From positions 744,001 to 808,000 of the forward strand of contig JAGMWG010000002.1 in the NCBI GenBank assembly GCA_020744225.1: DNA of 64,000 nt, in the 5' to 3' direction. The position numbers were made by a program, and so were the translations under genes. Positions 22,740 to 34,450 of this stretch are shown here, one piece after another; within the stretch, counting starts at the first letter, position 1, and each line of letters begins with the position of its first letter. Below the pieces are notes generated by a model. That model saw only the letters and a program-made list of their open reading frames with translations. It ran no database searches and was not told where the DNA came from. Source of the DNA: Paraphoma chrysanthemicola (Eukaryota > Ascomycota > Dothideomycetes > Pleosporales > Phaeosphaeriaceae).

Positions 22740-24278
22740 CTCGACAGTTCCATTGGGGAGCGAAGTTTTCAGGGGTGTAGTGACTCTGATATACTTGAGA
22801 TGATTGTACGGGTTGAGGCAGGTGAGTTGAGTGATCGGAGAATGCGTGGGGAGTGCGGTCGGGTTGGGGAACTTTGGGTCGGGCAGGCAGCCTCAGTCCC
22901 TGACGTAGTGACGGACATGCTGAGTGCAGCCCGCTCCTGCAGCATTCACTCGCATTCACTTAAAATTGCCTAGCACTTCAAACTCGCACAGGGAGGCGGT
23001 CATGCCACCACCGTCTACCATGAGGAATTCGGTGGCCTATCAATGCATTGAGCGACTCGAGGAGAGTTGAAAGAGGTGGCAGACTGAGCGCGGCTTGAGA
23101 AAAGACGATGACAAGATGAGAGGAAGCCGTACGAACACATGTGCTTCTGGAAAGAGCTGAAACAGGATACTTCATAGAAGATAGGGAGAACGAGACTGGA
23201 AATCAGTCGATTCGGCATGAAATCGAAGAACTGAGCTTGCCTTCGTGCCTACAGCAAGTGACCGATTGAGGCTGACATCCATCTCTTAGTGCTGCACAAT
23301 CCCAACTAAGCCTAAATTACTATGTAATGAACGTAAGCAAGGGACAACAGCGCCGCTACAGGAGATAATTCGGACTGCTCAGCCCCAGCGGCTCGTGACT
23401 TTAGGCACCACGTTGAAAACCTGCCAACTCGATGTCAGCGATCTACGGTATGATAACAAAACCATCAATGGGCCACGTGCACAATGATCAATGCAAAGCA
23501 TAAATCCCATAACAGACTTTTGCTGTCGTTGTCGCCGGTTACAACTTCCCAGATAAACAATCGTTCCCTCGGCTACAGCTTCCGAAATAACGATGACATC
23601 ATCACCATCGCAGTCAATTCCCACGTCTTGCCAATAGTCGTCAGTAACCCCTAGCACTTCTTTCGACTCATAGATATTCAATATCTAGCTTGCAGCTTGA
23701 TTATATTATCCGTTCATTGCGTGTCGTTGGCGTCGTTGTGAACATTAAAAATCCTTCGGATATGGGCAGCTTGATTACTATTCACCAACCCTGACCTCGG
23801 CTACACCACTGATTCGGAAACATGACTTGCAGCCACATCTGCAGAATGGCGCAAGAGCAGTGTTTACTAAACACGACTTCGATTTCGAATCTCCACCAGT
23901 ACGACACGTTACCAAACTTGACAGCGTTTGGGAGATATGCCCCCATGTTTCCACATCGTGCGCCGTACTTGGCGCCTACACGGTGCATTTCTAAGACCGT
24001 TTACGGTTCACGTGAGAGAGGCTATGCCTAGAACAGCAAGCGCTTCGACCAAGCAAGTGCCATGGCTGTGCTTCATAGGTCTACAAGCGAGGCTTGTGGC
24101 TATAGTTCGGAGTTTTGTCCGAAAAGCTGGCGCCCTACATACGAACGGTTATGCTCTATCCAAAGGATCGCTACGGCCGAGGCCAGCCCTAACGACCATT
24201 GGCTTGCCTTAACGGCTGGGTTATAAAGGCGCAGGCTGCCCTGTCAAACTTTATCCACTGTCTGTTGCTCCCAGAGAT
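22740..24278. other. divergent intergenic region
   Basis: Contains the promoters of the acidic F-box-like gene (minus) and the DHA1 transporter (plus). Open frames at 23379-23681 and 23782-23988 on the minus strand are not supported by motifs. Confidence 0.45.
24222..24227 (+). promoter_or_regulatory. TATA box of the DHA1 transporter
   Basis: TATAAA in GGGTTATAAAGGCGC, 52 nt upstream of the ATG at 24279. The distance implies a very short 5' UTR. Confidence 0.5.
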
Positions 24279-26173
24279 ATGGCATCGTCGAGCATGACCA
24301 CCCCGGACTCTCGATCGCTGAGTGAATTGGAAAAAGGAGACTTGGCAAAAGACATGGACGAGGAAACTACAAGGCCCTCGACCCCCTCACAACAGGTCGA
24401 AAAAGGGTCACCCAAAGATGCTACACCACAGTCTACCGTGAACTTCGATGATTGGAATGGCCCCGATGACCCAGATAACCCACACAATTGGTCAGCATGG
24501 AGTACCTTCTATCATGCTCTGGGTCCAGCCCTCCTAGGCTTTGCAGGGTGCGTTGATCACCACCTCTGAGAAAATACAGCTGACATGCTCAGTACGTTTG
24601 GTACATCAGTATACAGTCCCGCAGTAGCAGACGTAATGCGGGACTTCGATGTCTCGCGGACTGCTGCCCTTGTCTGCCTCACCGTCTACACGCTTGGACT
24701 CGGCGTTGGTCCCATCGCTACTGCACCTCTGAGCGAAGGCCATGGCCGCAAAATTATCTACACGGTCTCCACCCCCATCTTCCTCTTGTTCATTCTCGGC
24801 GCCGGTCTTTCAAAGTCATATCACAGCCTCGTCATCTGTCGTTTCCTGGCAGGCGTGAGTGCCAGTCCTCCTCTGGCCGTTGGAGCAGGGTCTAATGCCG
24901 ACCTTTTCCCTCCGAGAAAGCGTGCAGTTGCAACGAGCATGTTCCTAGCAGCGCCATTTCTTGGACCTGCTTTAGGGTATAGTCCATTATCCAGCTTTTT
25001 AAAAATGCTTTTGTGAACTGACACTTCTTCCAGTCCCATCATCGGCGGCTTCGTAGCACAATACAAATCCTGGAGATGGACACAGTGGTGTATGATATTC
25101 GTCACCCTCGCAGCATACATCATAGCCCTCCCCATGAAGGAGACGTATAAACCCGTCATCCTCGCCAAACGCGCCAAAAAGGCAGGCATTACACCTCCCG
25201 CCGCCCCAGCCTCAGCGAATGTCAAAAGCGCCATTGCTCTCAAAGTTGTGCGACCCGTCCACATGCTCTTTAGAGAGGTATGTACTTCCTTGTTCCCGTC
25301 GACCCTCAAGTCCCCATCCTACATACTCCTTATCGCAACAAATTCCGCAAAAGAAAACCCGAACTAACACCCCCAACCAGCCGGCCGTGTTCTTCTTCTC
25401 CATCTACAATTCCTTCGCCTTCGGCGTCCTGTTCATCTTCTTCGCCGCCTTCCCCTACATTTTCAGCCGCCCGCCCTACTCCTTCACCCTCTCGCAAGTC
25501 GGTCTCACATTCATCTCCATTGGCGTCGGCGTCGCTCTCGGCGCCGCAACATGCATCCTCGTCGACCGCACCATGTACCAGAAACAGCACCACAAGGCGC
25601 TCGCCCGCGGGGAAACGTACACGCCGCCCGAGCACCGCTTGTACAGCGCGATGATCGGCAGTGCGGGGATAGTAGTCGGATTGTTCTGGTTTGGATGGGG
25701 TGCGGATAAGGGGGGTCATTGGAGTTGGGTGCTTGTTGGCGCAATTCCGTTTGCGTGGGGGAATATTTGTCTATTTGTAAGTTTTCACCCCTGATTCGAT
25801 ACATGGGATTTTGCGTGTGGGAAGGTATAGACTGGGCTAACTTTGTTAATCTGCAGACTTCAACGGCATTATATCTCGTCGATGTGTACGGTCCACTCAA
25901 CGGCGCGTCCGCCATGGCGGCAAACGGATTATCGCGGTACACAATCAGTGCCGTGTTTCCGTTGTTCACAGTACAAAGTACGTCCCATTCATATCTCATA
26001 TCCTGGTTGGAATTTCAGTGGCTGACTAGATCACAGTGTACGAAGCACTCGGTATCGGCTGGGCAACCTCGCTTCTCGCCTTTCTAGCTACACTATTACT
26101 CCCGATTCCGTGGATATTCTTCAAGTACGGTCCGAAGATCAGGGCGAAGAGCAAGTACCCGCCGATGAAATGA
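24279..26173 (+). CDS. MFS transporter, DHA1 (drug:H+ antiporter) family
   Basis: Six exons, 516 aa: 24279-24547, 24593-24976, 25034-25277, 25381-25776, 25857-25977, 26037-26173; all introns GT..AG and frame-consistent. The acidic cytoplasmic N terminus ends in the family hallmark DDPDNPHNWSAW before TM1. VYSPAVADVMRDFDVS and APLSEGHGRKIIYTVST (motif A-like loop 2-3), CRFLAGVSASPPLAVGAG (TM4-5) and AAPFLGPALGPIIGGF (antiporter motif C) place it with the DHA1 multidrug/polyamine exporters (Flr1/Tpo-like). About 12 TM segments. It exports drugs, toxins or own metabolites at the plasma membrane. The exact substrate cannot be told from the sequence. Confidence 0.94.
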
Positions 26174-26871
26174 GAATAAGCGAAGCGCATTATGGACACC
26201 AATTTTGGGGGTTGAGGAAGGGATGACCGCAGACAGCCAAAAAGGCTGGCGGGGCGCCCGTGACGGTTTGCATAGGAAGGGCAAAATTGTGGTCTGCCAG
26301 GGCATCAAGGTGTGTACGATGCTGTAGGAAGTCATTCAATGACGCTATGCCGGCAGTATAGCGCAGATAAGAGGGAGACGGGAACAAAGCTCAGGGAGAT
26401 AGAGGAACAGCATATGCCGACGGCGGGCTCCGACGGACTTGAAGTGAATGACTAGCATTGGGAGCGTTAACAGGTTGGTATAGACATGGTCTGCATCATA
26501 GACATCGAGCTGGAAGGTTAATGAAAACGACCTATTGAATCCAATTTTTCTACCAGTCGTAAAACGTGGGTTTCAACCAGATAGACAAGCTTCTTGGGTG
26601 CAACGGGCCGCTCGGTTCTGTTCTTCCTCTAGTTTTGCGGGAGCTCAATGTGCCCCGTACCGCCTGCTGTGCTACACCTATGGACATGCAGCCCATGCAA
26701 GCCACCCTCCGCGGACGTTTAAGTTCCCCGAGGTACCGAGTCCATAATCAAGGCTTTTCCCAAGCCATTCGCGTCTTGACTGTTTCCCAACTCAGCCCTT
26801 CCCCACCCCCACCCCCTCAGCCGCACCTAGCGCCACATATGTGGTACCTCCTTATCCGGCTCACTAATCGA
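26174..26871. other. intergenic between convergent genes
   Basis: Shared 3' flank, with a CCCCACCCCCACCCCC-type tract near 26.8 kb. No gene recognised. Confidence 0.45.
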
Positions 26872-28810
26872 TCACATATTCTTAATCTCCTCCATCCAGT
26901 CCCGACCTTCACTCTTAGCCTTCATCATATTTCCCACAATTTCATCCAACATGGCATGTCCCTGCGGGGATAGGCCAGCCTTGAAGCTTCCCATCCAACT
27001 GCGTGCAGCTTGCTGTCTTTGGGCTGCCTGTAGATCGGCTGGGTCGACTGGCGTCTGTACGACGCGTAGAGCGCCGAGGAATTTGGGTAGGAGAGCGCGG
27101 ATATGATTGCGCTGGGCGTCTTGTGGCGAAAGGGTTGGAGGCTGTAATTGCGGCCCGGATTGCTGAGCTGGGGACATTTGTTCGCGCTTGGTGGATGGCA
27201 GTGATGAATTTTGAGCGTTCGTCACAAGTTCGGGCTTGATAAAAGGGGTCTTTGACTGCTGGCCGGTCGGTGCCTTCAGATGGGGATGCTGTGAGGCTGC
27301 TAGACGGTTCGAATCAATCTTGGCGATGATGTCTACGAGATACTGCTGGCCGTCAGGCCCGAGTTTGGACCTGAAGTTGGCCTGCAAAGTGCGCGCCATA
27401 AGTTTGGCAGACCAGCGTCGACGGCATCTTTGACCCAGCGTCGGACTTGAAGTGGCGTCTGAGGTTCATCCAGTGTCTGTTCATCCTCATGTTTTCTGGA
27501 AGGTGGGCTCTCGGGCAGGCCGTGTTGTGTCTTTTCGGCTCCTGACATGGCTTGGTGGTTGTGCATAGGCTGCGTTGGGGAATTGCAGACAGGCAGACCG
27601 TGCTGTGGCTGCTGTGACCCTTGAGAAACTGAATTGTCGAGGTGTGGTGGAAAGCTCTGCTGCGGGCCCTGATACTGCATAGGACAGTGCTGCTGTCTCA
27701 TCGTCTGTCCCATGTAGCTCTCTGATAAGTCTTGCGTATGGGCAAAGGCCTGCTGCATCTCGCATGAGTTATATGGCGAGCTCCGAGAACTTGCCTGGAC
27801 CTCTACTTGTGCATCCAGTTGCCACTTCTGCATCAACACACTAACCCGGACGCTAGCAGCCTGGAGTCGTGTCAAGGCTTGCTTCCTTGCTATTTCATCA
27901 GGGTGATGTTCCAAGATGCCCCAGTTCTGAGCGATGGTGGCTTCCATGTTTTGCAAATTCTCTCTGAAGGCGGCCAAGTAGCGGGGATCAGCGAAGAGAT
28001 CACCAGGACGGATAATATTGACACCAGAAGAAGATACGAATGGGTTCTGCCAGCTCGGAGTCGGATTTGTCGGCCGGCCAGGATGCTGCTGTTGAGATTG
28101 TTGAGATTGCGAAGCATGTTCCAGTGGCGGTACTCGTGAGATCGGCATGATGCTGGTGGGCATTAGGCCAATTTCACCGTCGACATCTGTGAGGGAAGAC
28201 GAGTGGGCTAAAGATGAATGGGTTGCCTGGCGTCCTGGATAAACCCGCTGCTCTGGTGAGCCGTTGGACTCACCTTGCTGCCTGAGATTGCGAACGAACC
28301 GTTGCGAAGACAGTGTGGCCGAGTCGCGGGAGAGCGCTGCTGCTGGGAAGCCTCTAGAAGTCTCCGTCGAGTCACCTCAGCCGAGGAAGCGGCTTGATCT
28401 GCCGAAAGGGTAGTTGGGGTGGCGCGAGATGCGTTCTGCGGCACAGGCGCAACGACTTCTGGGCTTGTGGCAATGGATATGTGATGGACGACGGGGGTCG
28501 AGTGGGGAAGGACTGCAAGCTGACCACTGTTAAGGCCTGGCGTGATTAAAGAATCTACGCCCGTCGTTCTCGCGCTGTTCGCAGCCATGTGGTAAGGAAC
28601 GTCTGGGGCGCTGTTATATAACACTGACCGCGAGGGCATACTGTTAGTGTACCGAATCGGCTCAAACTGCGGTATGTAAAGTAGCGGATGTAGGCCTGGC
28701 TCTTCTGCCACCTGAGGACGGACGTCGAGACCAAACAGATAGTCGGTGTACGCGGGAAAGAAGCTGCAGTCGCGCTGCATATTCTCCCACTCTTGATCAC
28801 GGAATGGCAT
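26872..28810 (-). pseudogene. Gln/Pro-rich protein gene with two apparent frameshifts
   Basis: Coding character continues through three minus-strand frames: 28810 to about 28345 (MPFRDQEWENMQRDCSFFPAY.. to ..RRRLLEASQQQ), then about 28345 to 27400 (SATLSSQRFVRNLRQQGE.. to ..VRRWVKDAVDAGLPN), then 27399 to 26872 (MARTLQANFRSKLGPDGQQYL..). Each step equals one missing base. No GT..AG pair of acceptable length and phase joins them. The middle is Gln-rich with a helix (DPRYLAAFRENLQNMEATIAQNWGILEHHPDEIARKQAL). The last part holds two copies of a degenerate unit 'FRxxLxPxGxxxLxxII' (near residues 9-24 and 140-155 of that segment). No known domain recognised; possibly a transcriptional coactivator-like protein. 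Pseudogene or sequence error: the break points must be resequenced. Confidence 0.55.
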
Positions 28811-29794
28811 CGTCGTGTAGGTGATGCCTTGGGCGGATCCTATGTTATAGCCTCGGACTAGGTTTCGTACTTAGGAAGGATTGAGCCGGCTCAGAGCAGT
28901 CACCATGGTTGGGAAAGAGGCACCCTCACTGGCGCTAGTGGGTTCGACTAGCGTATTCTCACCATTTTGAGTCCGCTGGGGTGTAGTAGTCACGAATAGA
29001 AGAAATCAGCACAATGATCAATGCATCGCAATTCTCCCGAAGTATTTCTGATCAAGTCTCTGGACTCACAGTATCTCAATGCACAGTTCTGTATGGTCAC
29101 AAATTTCTCTTTTCGCAGCATTCTAGAACACCAACCGTTGGCGATTCAACAGGTATTCGTGTCGGGGTGAAGGCGGGCAGGTGCAAACCACGGTTCAGAG
29201 TAAAGCCGACGAATATATCGACTGGCCTAAGAAAAAGTGTAGAGGCAGCATATCATTTTTAGAAGGACAGTGAGAAATGTGACACATGGATTTGATACGA
29301 TGGAGCGGTGTCATAGAAGCATGATACATAGCAAACACAGCAAGCAATGACAGGAGGGTAGAAAGAGGACAGAAAAACGACAGAGACACGCTTATGCCAC
29401 ACCCCATCGAACTCTAGTGGGACTAGTTCATGGGCAGATGAAGGCATATCAATGATGACTGAGGGGAGAGGTCATTCGTAGCTCAGTGTCGTGTGCGCCT
29501 ACTTTTCTAGACGTTGTAACGTGGACACGCGGGTATTATGGGGCCTCGGTGAATATCGACCGATATTTGTTGACGATGAGATCATCATTTCGTGGTGTTG
29601 ACATGCATGAGGGTGAAGGCTTGACGCGTCGAGTTCTCCATCGGCGCTAGGATGTTCCGGGGTCGAAAGATGTCAAGAAGTTCCCCTCCACCCCACCATC
29701 TCAACTTCTGTTCGTCAAAACACTGTCCTTACCTTTCACACCTCAGAGTCACGCTTGGCTCTACGATTACACGGCCGCAGTTACATCAGCCGAC
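28811..29794. other. divergent intergenic region
   Basis: Promoters of the Gln-rich gene and of the OTU protease gene. A pyrimidine-rich stretch with ACTTCTG and CACC(T)C elements precedes the OTU start. No gene recognised. Confidence 0.45.
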
Positions 29795-30733
29795 ATGACA
29801 GACAACGAAGCCGAACCCGAGACCCTTGAAGCCCTGCAAGCGCGCCATCGCAAAGAACAACGCGACCTCGTGTCCCGCATAACACAAAAGAAGAAGCAGG
29901 CGAGCAAAAAGACACGTAAAGGCGTCAACGATGAGTGCGAGCGGCTAGAGAGGGAATTGAACGAGAAGCATGAACGGGAGATAAAAGCCTTGAACGGCGA
30001 GGCAGAGGAGGACGAGGTCGAGCCAGAAGACGATACGGCTGAGGATGGGGTTGCCAATCTACAGCTGAATGGCAGTAGTGTGCCGAGCCAGAATACAAGC
30101 GTCAATGGCGACGATGCAGACGATGCGCCAGGAGGTCGCAAGAAGAAACCGAATCGAGCAAAGGCACGACTCGCACGACGCGCCGCCGAGCAGGACGCCA
30201 TGGTGCGAGAGGCAGAGCGCGAAGCTGCGAACGCACCGAACCCTCGCGAGATTGAGCGCGAACGAATGGCGGCTCAGCTCGAACAACACAAGCTCTCGCT
30301 GCATGAGATCAGGGCAGACGGGCATTGTTTGTATGCTGCTGTAGCCGACCAGCTGAAGGCGCGAGAGTTGGATCTGGAGCCAAAGATACGCCTCACAACT
30401 GTCGACGATACAACTGGGGGCTATAAGAAGGTGCGACGCGCTGCGGCAGACTGGATCGAGCAGAATAGCGACGACTTTGCGGGCTTCACCGAGGATCCGC
30501 TGCCTGAGCATGTGCGCAAGATCCGCGAGACGGGCGAGTGGGGTGGCCATCTGGAGCTGCTCGCTCTAGCTCGCACCTATGGAGTCAGGATATGCGTCCT
30601 GCACAGCGACGGAACCGTCAACAAGATCACGCCTGAAGGAGACGACAAGGAACTAGAGGAGATATGGTTGGGCTACTACAAGCACAGCCATGGACTTGGC
30701 GAGCACTACAACTCGCTGCGGAAGGCTGGATGA
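29795..30733 (+). CDS. OTU2: OTU-domain deubiquitinase (Otu2/OTUD6 type)
   Basis: Intronless, 312 aa. The N-terminal half is a charged coiled coil (ALQARHRKEQRDLVSRITQKKKQ, CERLERELNEKHEREIKAL), an acidic linker and a basic helix. The C-terminal OTU cysteine protease domain (about 165-312) shows the catalytic Asp and Cys in IRADGHCLYAAVADQL and the catalytic His in GLGEHYNSL, with WGGHLELLALARTYGVRICVL between. This architecture is that of yeast Otu2 and animal OTUD6B, which remove ubiquitin from ribosomal protein eS7 and act in translation. The start at 29795 matches the family (short acidic lead, then coiled coil). It is a housekeeping gene and the most conserved protein here. Confidence 0.94.
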   Translation: MTDNEAEPETLEALQARHRKEQRDLVSRITQKKKQASKKTRKGVNDECERLERELNEKHEREIKALNGEAEEDEVEPEDDTAEDGVANLQLNGSSVPSQNTSVNGDDADDAPGGRKKKPNRAKARLARRAAEQDAMVREAEREAANAPNPREIERERMAAQLEQHKLSLHEIRADGHCLYAAVADQLKARELDLEPKIRLTTVDDTTGGYKKVRRAAADWIEQNSDDFAGFTEDPLPEHVRKIRETGEWGGHLELLALARTYGVRICVLHSDGTVNKITPEGDDKELEEIWLGYYKHSHGLGEHYNSLRKAG

Positions 30734-30767
30734 GGTGGATCACATTTGGAACGTCATGACATTTAGA

Positions 30768-31728
30768 CTATGTTTGCTTATGCCTCCAGACGCTCACGCA
30801 GTCCCTCACCACGCCGTTTACCACGCCCGGGCCGATCGTACGCTTCGGCGTGTAGTGTGCAACCCTCACGAGTGCCTGCGCCGATTCCGGTCTATCCGTA
30901 GCTACTACTACGCCCGTGTCGTTATACTTTATATCTTCTCCAGGCCTCTTAAGCAATTCGACGTGGACTGTAGGAGGGAGAGACCACGGCGGTCCGGCAG
31001 ACGCTGCAGGTTTGTGTGTAGGAAACTCGAGGCATACAAGGGCACCGCTTGGTGAGAGGAGCGACGCCGTGCGGTGGGCCCATCGCGGACGCAGGTCTGG
31101 CGGCAGGGCGCAAAGGAACTGGAACCATCAGTACGCAATAACATATAACGCCTGATGCACGAGGTAGACATACCGTGTTGTCGTATATCACATCAAACTC
31201 GCCCACGCCGTTCACGCCTGCTTGCCCGAGCCATCCATCGTCGAAATAGTCACCTACAACAACCTTCGCCACGCCTCTCCCTGTTTTACCATCCTTCGTC
31301 GCGTTGTCGCCACTCTTCGCTGCCTCGCCAGATCCTTCTAGATATTCTCGAGCTGCAAGTGCCGCGTGTTCCGACACCTCCAGTCCATACGCATCATAGC
31401 CCCAGCTCGCAAAAAGAGCTACGTCGTAGCCCCTACCACAACCCGGCACCAAAGCCTTGAGACGCTTGCCATCTTTAAGTGATGGAGCGGGAAGCTCGAC
31501 GCTGGGGGCCGGGCCAGGAGCTGGCGCGCCAGGTGTGGGGTTGGGGTCTGACGATGTTGATGGAGCTTGTGGAGATGCAAGAAGATCTACTAGAGCTGGG
31601 TTCGCGCTTCCACGATCCCAAGGAATGAACGAGCCTTCTTTCCAGAGCGAGTCCCAGCCCTGGGGATGCGACGATGTTGGCAGCGTGGAGAAGTGCGTGC
31701 GGAGGCGATCTTGATTCTGGGTTGCCAT
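30768..31728 (-). CDS. thiol/thiopurine methyltransferase-like SAM enzyme
   Basis: Two exons, 301 aa: 31174-31728 and 30768-31118, intron 31119-31173 (GTATGT..CAG, 55 nt, phase 0). It begins with HFSTLPTSSHPQGWDSLWKEGSFIPWDRGSANPALVDLL, the TPMT-family N terminus that caps the active site. The SAM-binding motif I is LVPGCGRGYDVALFASWGYDAYGLEVSE, and the acidic FDVIYDNTFLCALPPDLRPRWAHR is motif IV/post-IV, followed by GALVCLEFPTHKP. It transfers methyl groups to thiols, thiocyanate or halides (as in plant HOL proteins and bacterial TPMTs), probably in detoxification; the substrate is inferred. A Pro/Gly-rich insert (about 60-85) is a lineage extra. It ends 34 bp from the stop of the OTU gene, tail to tail. 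Confidence 0.9.
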
Positions 31729-32644
31729 CTTGGGATGTAGAGTCTAATGACACTGTCTCGACCGGCTTGGTAGCTCGGAGGGGAAGTTTGGAGGTTGTAT
31801 AAATGGGTTTCGTGGTTCAATGGCTCGATATCGAATGACTACAAAAAGTCTGGCGGTGTGTGGTGGCTGGGAGCTTAAGCTTAAGCTTTCGGGTGCGACA
31901 TCGGTTGATTAGGTTTCAGATGAGATCTAGCCGTCCCGCGTTGTGGACAGGGAACCAAAAGCGTCAGATATACTATGCATTCAATTGTCGAGTAGTGAAA
32001 ATGGTACTGTCGCGAAAAATATTGCATCAACATTGGACTGGTCACACATGTTGACGACTACCCCGCTGATCGAAAACGGCGGTGCAGATGGCGTAAGTTG
32101 TCGTCCCGAACCGAGGGTTCACGACTTGGCATCCACGCGACACCAGAATTGCGACCAGAGTCTGGGAACCGGGTATTCGAAAGGCCCGACAGTCATCTCA
32201 ATTCTAAATCGACGTCCACATTTATGCAAAGCCATCATCGCGCCCTCATGTACCCCGCCGGAAATAGTGTTCGATTGCGGGGCATGGCGCCTTAATTCCG
32301 CGCAAAGAGCTGCGAAAAAGTCGAGACGCTTCAATCGGCACTATGGAATCAGCCAAGCGCTCGGAGCTGATGAGGCAATCCGACTCCGACGATGGATTCA
32401 CGCTCCCTCGCACCTTCTACATGTCTACTGTGCGGATCATCGGCGTTATTCAGGCGGTCCAAAGACACCAGCTACTCCGCTGCAAGACGCACGACGACTG
32501 CTAGACTGCATCGGCCGAGGCATGATCATCTGAACGACGATATCGGAAAAGCATCGGAAAAGCCAAAGTGGAGAAGAAGATTGATGCACACGACACAACA
32601 TCGAAGCACAATCATTCATACACCTTTCATGTCGACGGCAGAGG
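31729..32644. other. divergent intergenic region
   Basis: 0.9 kb between the methyltransferase and an MFS gene. An open frame at 31943-32533 has no motif and unnatural composition. Confidence 0.45.
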
Positions 32645-34450
32645 ATGTCGGATCCTGAAAAGCAGCCACAAGGTCTTGGAACGACGACGTCTAATCATGG
32701 CACAATTACGTCACCTGACGTTGGGACAAAGAAGCAGGACTTCGAGAATACAAGCAGCGATTTTGTGTTGGAGAAAAGAGATAGCATCGAAGAGCATGAT
32801 ACGCGTACAAAAGAAGATGCGATTTCAATAGCACCGTCTCGTGCTTCCACGTCCTCAGACCATTCGTCGTCGAATCAGGACACTGCCTCACCACACGAGA
32901 CGAAACGACCTGTCACACTAGCCAGAACGACATCTGTAATTCCAGATGCCGTCCTCACACCGCGCGCCCAACGTCGTGGCCTCCTCGCTCGCTTCACATT
33001 GATCCCAGAAGTCGAGAATCCATACCACTACACGCGCAAAACGAAATGGTTCCTTACATTCATCGTCGCATTTTGCGCTATGGCAGCCCCAATGGGAAGC
33101 GCTATTGTTATGCCAGTCTTGCAAGAGATCAGCATAGCATTCAACGCCAGTCACACCGTCACCAATATGAGCGTCGCAGTCTACATGCTCAGCATGTCCA
33201 TCTTCCCGCTCTGGTGGTCTAGTTTCAGCGAACGCCTGGGCAGAAGAACAATATACATTACCTCGTTCATCTTGTTCGTCGTGTTTGCCATTCTTTCAGC
33301 TGTTTCGAATAGCATATCGATGCTGATCATTGTCCGCACTCTCTCTGGCGGCGCTGCTGCATCAGTCCAGGCCGTTGGAGCAGGCAGCATAGCAGACATC
33401 TGGGAAGTCCGTGAGCGTGGTCGCGCAATGGGCATCTTCTACATGGGTCCGTTGTGCGGTCCTCTCTTTGCGCCCATCATCGGCGGCGCGCTCGGCGAAG
33501 GTCTAGGCTGGCGAAGCACACAATGGTTCCTCGTCGTATACGGCGGCGCAACACTCATCTTCATCATCTTCGCGCTCCCCGAAACACTCCCTCGCGTTCC
33601 ACGCACACCATCCTCCGAAGACTCTGCACCGACCTCATCTCCCACCGACGTGGAAAAGGGCGCCACTCCCTCCTCTCTCCAACGCACAACGACCCGCGCA
33701 TCCACCGTCCAAAAAACAAAATCCTTCCTCACACACCTCCGCCAAATCTTCATCGACCCTCTCAAAATCCTCCTCTGGCTGCGCTTCCCACCCGTCGCTC
33801 TGACTGTCTACTACGCAAGCATAACCTTCGGCTCTCTCTACATCCTCAACATTAGCATCCAATCCTCCTTCTCCGCCGCCCCATATCGCTACCCCACCAT
33901 CATAATCGGCCTCCTCTACATCCCCAACAGCGCAGGATACTTGCTCGCCAGCCTCTTCGGCGGCCGCTGGATCGACAGCATCATGCACCGTGAAGCCCGC
34001 AAAGCCGGGCGCTACGACGACAGGGGCAAACTAGTCTTCCGACCAGAAGACCGGATGAAAGAAAATGCATGGCTCGCCGCAATACTCTGGCCCGCGGCCC
34101 TGATCGTCTATGGCTGGACGACACAAACACATCAACACATTTCCATCCCCATGATTTCGAACTTCCTATTCGGTATCGGAAGCATGCTTATTTTCAGTCT
34201 GGTGAATACCATGTTGACGGAATTCATGCCCAAGCGTGCCGCGAGCGGGATCGCTTTGAATAATTTCGTGCGCAATATTTTCAGCTTTACGGGTGCGGTT
34301 GTCGCGGAGCCGATTTTGAGTGCCATTGGGAATGGCTGGTTGATGACGATACTTGGGATTTGGAGTTTGGTCACGGGGTGTGCGGCGCTTTGGGCCATGG
34401 GCAGGTGGAGTGGGAAGTGGCGCGAGAAAATGGTGGAGGAATTTGGATAG
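32645..34450 (+). CDS. MFS transporter, DHA1 family (Qdr/Aqr1-like)
   Basis: Intronless, 601 aa. A hydrophilic 125-residue N terminus is followed by NPYHYTRKTKWFLTFIVAFCAMAAPMGSAIVMPVLQEI (TM1). SFSERLGRRTIYITSF is motif A. VRTLSGGAAASVQAVGAGSIADIWEVRERGRAMGIFYMGPLCGPLFAPIIGG contains TM4-5 with antiporter motif C. A central loop (about 315-350, Ser/Thr/Pro-rich) is followed by TMs 7-12, with SLVNTMLTEFMPKRAASGIALNNFVRNIFSF near the end. The set of motifs matches the fungal DHA1 group containing yeast Qdr, Dtr1 and Aqr1, which export drugs, short acids and amino acids. It lies upstream of the repeat array and its transcript reads towards it. Confidence 0.93.
   Translation: MSDPEKQPQGLGTTTSNHGTITSPDVGTKKQDFENTSSDFVLEKRDSIEEHDTRTKEDAISIAPSRASTSSDHSSSNQDTASPHETKRPVTLARTTSVIPDAVLTPRAQRRGLLARFTLIPEVENPYHYTRKTKWFLTFIVAFCAMAAPMGSAIVMPVLQEISIAFNASHTVTNMSVAVYMLSMSIFPLWWSSFSERLGRRTIYITSFILFVVFAILSAVSNSISMLIIVRTLSGGAAASVQAVGAGSIADIWEVRERGRAMGIFYMGPLCGPLFAPIIGGALGEGLGWRSTQWFLVVYGGATLIFIIFALPETLPRVPRTPSSEDSAPTSSPTDVEKGATPSSLQRTTTRASTVQKTKSFLTHLRQIFIDPLKILLWLRFPPVALTVYYASITFGSLYILNISIQSSFSAAPYRYPTIIIGLLYIPNSAGYLLASLFGGRWIDSIMHREARKAGRYDDRGKLVFRPEDRMKENAWLAAILWPAALIVYGWTTQTHQHISIPMISNFLFGIGSMLIFSLVNTMLTEFMPKRAASGIALNNFVRNIFSFTGAVVAEPILSAIGNGWLMTILGIWSLVTGCAALWAMGRWSGKWREKMVEEFG

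Noticed and set aside
23379..23681. 100-codon acidic minus-strand frame
   Set aside because: Begins without ATG and no partner exon was found; possible exon, but not supportable.
27360..27430. A GTCAAA..CAG intron to join the last two frames of the Gln-rich gene
   Set aside because: It fits in phase, but it would remove MARTLQ, which aligns with the second copy of the internal repeat, and it has no branch site. A frameshift explains the data better.
28925..28965. T-arm-like CTAGTGGGTTCGACTAG
   Set aside because: No A box, anticodon stem or acceptor stem upstream.
31943..32533. 196-codon open frame on the plus strand
   Set aside because: Composition rich in Arg, His and Ser with no motif; it lies in a divergent promoter region.
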